64,000 bases of DNA from Syngnathus acus (lineage: Eukaryota > Chordata > Actinopteri > Syngnathiformes > Syngnathidae): the NCBI RefSeq assembly GCF_901709675.1, contig NC_051101.1, forward strand, positions 2,474,501 through 2,538,500, written 5' to 3'. This document shows, one piece after another, positions 61,638 through 64,000 of the stretch. The notes beneath the pieces are model-generated. The model saw nothing but the letters and a program-made list of their open reading frames with translations. It searched no databases and was not told where the DNA came from. Within the stretch, counting starts at the first letter, position 1, and each line of letters starts with the position of its first letter. The translations under genes and the position numbers were made by a program.

Positions 61638-63853
61638 ATACAATGACCGATAATAGAGATTAGTGAAAAACCAAATTTGGAGTATTTTTTAAAACCACAT
61701 ACAGTGAAAAACATAATTTCAAATTTATTCTTTCTTGTTTTAACCCTGATATGATGCTATTTTTAATTCTATTGTTGTGATTTTACGGGATTACAATTCA
61801 ATATTTTTTTGAAGTATAATAGTTGGTGGGTGCAAAAAAATAGTCCTTTATTTGCATATGGCAGTAACATTTAAATTGAAAAAATATATAAAATATATTA
61901 ATATTACGAGGCAAGCCAGCCATACAAAACAATTCAAGTCATATTTTCAATCTTGCCTGACTGCGTGCGTAACAAACTTGTCATTCTTTACAGAGGAATA
62001 TTAGTTTGTCTGTGTGCGTGTGTTTCTCCATTCTTGTTATCTGAAGGGCGGAGGGAAGGCAAAGTTGACCTACTATGGCGTACAAGGCCACCTCTTCACA
62101 TCCGCCGTCGTACCAGGACCCGCTGCCACAAAACAAACCCACAGACAGAGGCGCCAGGTCCAACGCGTACAAAACCACGGCCACCACGGACAGCACGGCG
62201 CACAACACGTTCACGGTCACTGTCAAACTAGCCTGACAACAACCAACAACAACAACAAAAACAGGGATTTGATTTTCATAGGCAGTAACCCAAACCTTAC
62301 GTATAGCACAGGTTTTGCGTAATTTCTTTGTGCATAAATTGGATTTTTAAAATTGACACGAAATCATTTAGAGATTGGCAGGGGATAAAGTTTAACTGTA
62401 TATTTGAAAAACACGAAAAAAGTAATTTTGCTCATTTTATGCCGCCTTGGTTTGTTTAAATGTTTCCTGTGCTGAAACACCTAAACTTATCAAAATGACT
62501 AAAGAATTTACTATTAAAATGAGAGGCACATAAAGGGTAATACAAATTGTACCTGTACCTTTCAAAACAAACCGTTCTTTAAGATTACCGTATTGGCCCG
62601 AATATAAAACGACCCTGATTATAAAGCGACCCCCTCTTTTTCAAGACTCAAGTGTGAAAAAATACTTTTGAACACCAAATTAGATTTTTATACAGAAAAT
62701 AATTACAGTACATCTGAAACAAATGATTATAACAATATATTCGATAGAAAAAGCATGTTATTTTGCCTCATTCAAATCATGCAAAAACTGTCTCCATTTT
62801 CTCTTATCTCTTCTCTAATTTTCTTCTCGCAATTTTTTATTTTTCTTCTTCATGCTACCGCTATATTTATTTTTATTCTTCGTGACAGGGGTTCACTTTG
62901 GCCTGGGGAGTTAAGTTCAGCATTCGCTTTTAAGATATCTGGCGCCATCTAGCGTTGTGAATGGGTATAATGTCTAGACCCCGGATGTAAGACGAACCCC
63001 ACTTTTTCAGTCTTATTTCAATGCAAAAAACACCGTCTTATATTCGGGCCAATACGGTAAATGTTTTGAACTTCCAAGTTAAATACAACTAAACAGTACT
63101 TAGGCAGCAATTCATTTGCCTACCACCAGAGGGAGCCCATCTGGGCTGTACTCACAAAGCAGCAGGATGGGCACTGGCCTGACAAAAGCGACAAGACTCC
63201 TGCAGTGACAAACTACAAAGAGGAGAGACCAGCCGCAAAGTGAGGTGTTATTTCAAAGCAGCATGTTTGCCGGCTTCCAAAGTCATCGTTACCACGGCTC
63301 CGATCCAGTAAGCTGCTCCCAGACTGGCCAAGTCACCGGGGCGTATCCGTGTCCTGCCCACCCCCAAGCCCATGTTGATCACGCCCACCAGAATCTGAAT
63401 GGTCTGCAACATACATTAGCAACAACCCAAATAGCATGTAGCCTAGCCGAGCCTAATCTAGCACAATATTTTTGCTGAAATATGATTCAGCAAGTCACAA
63501 AATTAAAGTGCTGTTTCTTTTTTTAAAGATTAAAGACCATTTATGGTTTGGAAAATTATATTACAAGATTAAAGCTGTACTTTTTGTAGGAATAAGACAC
63601 AATACTAATAATTTAAAGCTGTACACTGCACTTCTTTAATTGTAATACGATTATGTCATCGTATAATGAAAAGAAGTGTGCACATAAGGTGAAAGGCCCT
63701 TGTAGTTACCCCGAGGACAGCTTTGGCCTCGCCCTTCAACACCCTGCAAGGCCTGCAGCAGCCGCAACTTTGGATGGAGCCCAATGCGCTTGTTTGATTG
63801 GAAGCTACCGTCACCACGGCGACATTTTTGTCTCCCATCGCTGTCACAGACAT
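61280..63853 (-). CDS. MS4A-family four-pass membrane protein
   Basis: MS4A (CD20-like) proteins span the membrane four times with both ends in the cytoplasm and modulate signalling, often in immune cells. Five phase-0 exons on the minus strand (63853-63710, 63403-63293, 63212-63156, 62232-62074, 61498-61280) give 229 residues. The N-terminus is polar and ends RVLKGEAKAVLG, matching the conserved stretch before helix 1. Helices are about TIQILVGVINMGLGVG, GAAYWIGAVFVTAGVLSLLS, VTVNVLCAVLSVVAVVLYAL and DITLLILAVLVLCVSISMSV. The loop between helices 3 and 4 has paired cysteines (GLFCGSGSWYDGGCEE), as in CD20-type members. The basic tail KRALKQYTRKYKEL follows helix 4. The ATG at 63853 comes just after an acceptor (TCCTCCAG|G), so an upstream non-coding exon is likely beyond or near the right edge. 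Fish have lineage-specific ms4a17a-type genes; I cannot assign a member. Confidence 0.85.
61599..61641. repeat. (AATA)n microsatellite
   Basis: About ten AATA units in intron 4 of the MS4A-like gene. Confidence 0.9.
62588..63057. mobile_element. MITE with TA target site in the MS4A-like gene
   Basis: Inverted ends begin CCGTATTGGCCCGAATATAA (left) and, reversed on the right, CCGTATTGGCCCGAATATAA. They are flanked by TA at 62586-62587 and 63058-63059. Similarity continues inward (AAACGACCC against AGACGGTG). It is 470 bp with no transposase, inserted in the intron between exons 3 and 4. TA flanks favour Tc1/mariner. Confidence 0.8.
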
Positions 63854-64000
63854 CCTGGAGGAATGACGGACGGCAGCAATCAATCAGGAAGACCACAATC
63901 GGAATTTGACGGCGTCAATCAAAAGTCAGCGGCAGCTTTTGTCTGTTTGCGTTACTCAAGATAAAATGTTTCTTTATCTCAGGTCCACTCGGCAATATTT

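Noticed and set aside
63210-63293. Alternative acceptor at GCAG|GAGTC for MS4A exon 3
   Set aside because: It breaks the frame; the acceptor at TTTGTAG (exon start 63212) keeps phase 0 and restores helix 2.
1-64000. CRISPR arrays, bacterial operons, ribosome-binding sites or phage features
   Set aside because: The sequence is spliced vertebrate nuclear DNA; none of these is present.

Overview
The window is vertebrate nuclear DNA, almost certainly from a teleost fish. Genes are split into many short GT-AG exons, introns are compact, and the intergenic space carries fish-type DNA-transposon remnants and GT/AC microsatellites. Species cannot be fixed from the sequence. Six protein-coding genes can be read through, five of them with complete, phase-consistent exon chains.

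Layout: (1) 1-5.7 kb holds no convincing gene, only low-complexity DNA, a LINE reverse-transcriptase scrap and a possible promoter at the left edge. (2) 5.7-10.5 kb: CIART (circadian repressor), minus strand, with a CCAAT-rich CpG promoter near 10.0-10.5 kb. (3) 10.6-15 kb: a decayed LINE and a hAT MITE with perfect target-site duplications. (4) 18.7-25.2 kb: ca14 (membrane carbonic anhydrase), plus strand. (5) 27.2-27.8 kb: a single-exon RNase A-superfamily gene, minus strand, with an unusual C-terminal hydrophobic tail. (6) 29.9-31.1 kb: a mariner-like MITE nested in a hAT element. (7) 32.3-35.7 kb: crabp2, plus strand. (8) 41.2-56.5 kb: itga10, 29 coding exons, plus strand, with a deletion derivative of a THAP-type DNA transposon in intron 7. 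(9) 57.2-60.2 kb: polr3c, minus strand, convergent with itga10. (10) 61.3-63.9 kb: an MS4A-family four-pass membrane protein, minus strand.

The genes are not a pathway. They act in clock repression, pH/CO2 handling, RNA cleavage, retinoic-acid binding, collagen adhesion, RNA polymerase III and membrane signalling. CIART, CA14, ITGA10 and POLR3C all lie in human 1q21 and CRABP2 in 1q23, so most of the block is conserved vertebrate synteny. The RNase A and MS4A genes are on other human chromosomes.

The most notable points are a one-base reading-frame break in a C7 tract of CIART, the RNase A-like protein that lacks the usual catalytic-lysine motif and may be membrane-anchored, and the two-ended transposon derivative inside itga10. 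I see no multi-gene novel system.
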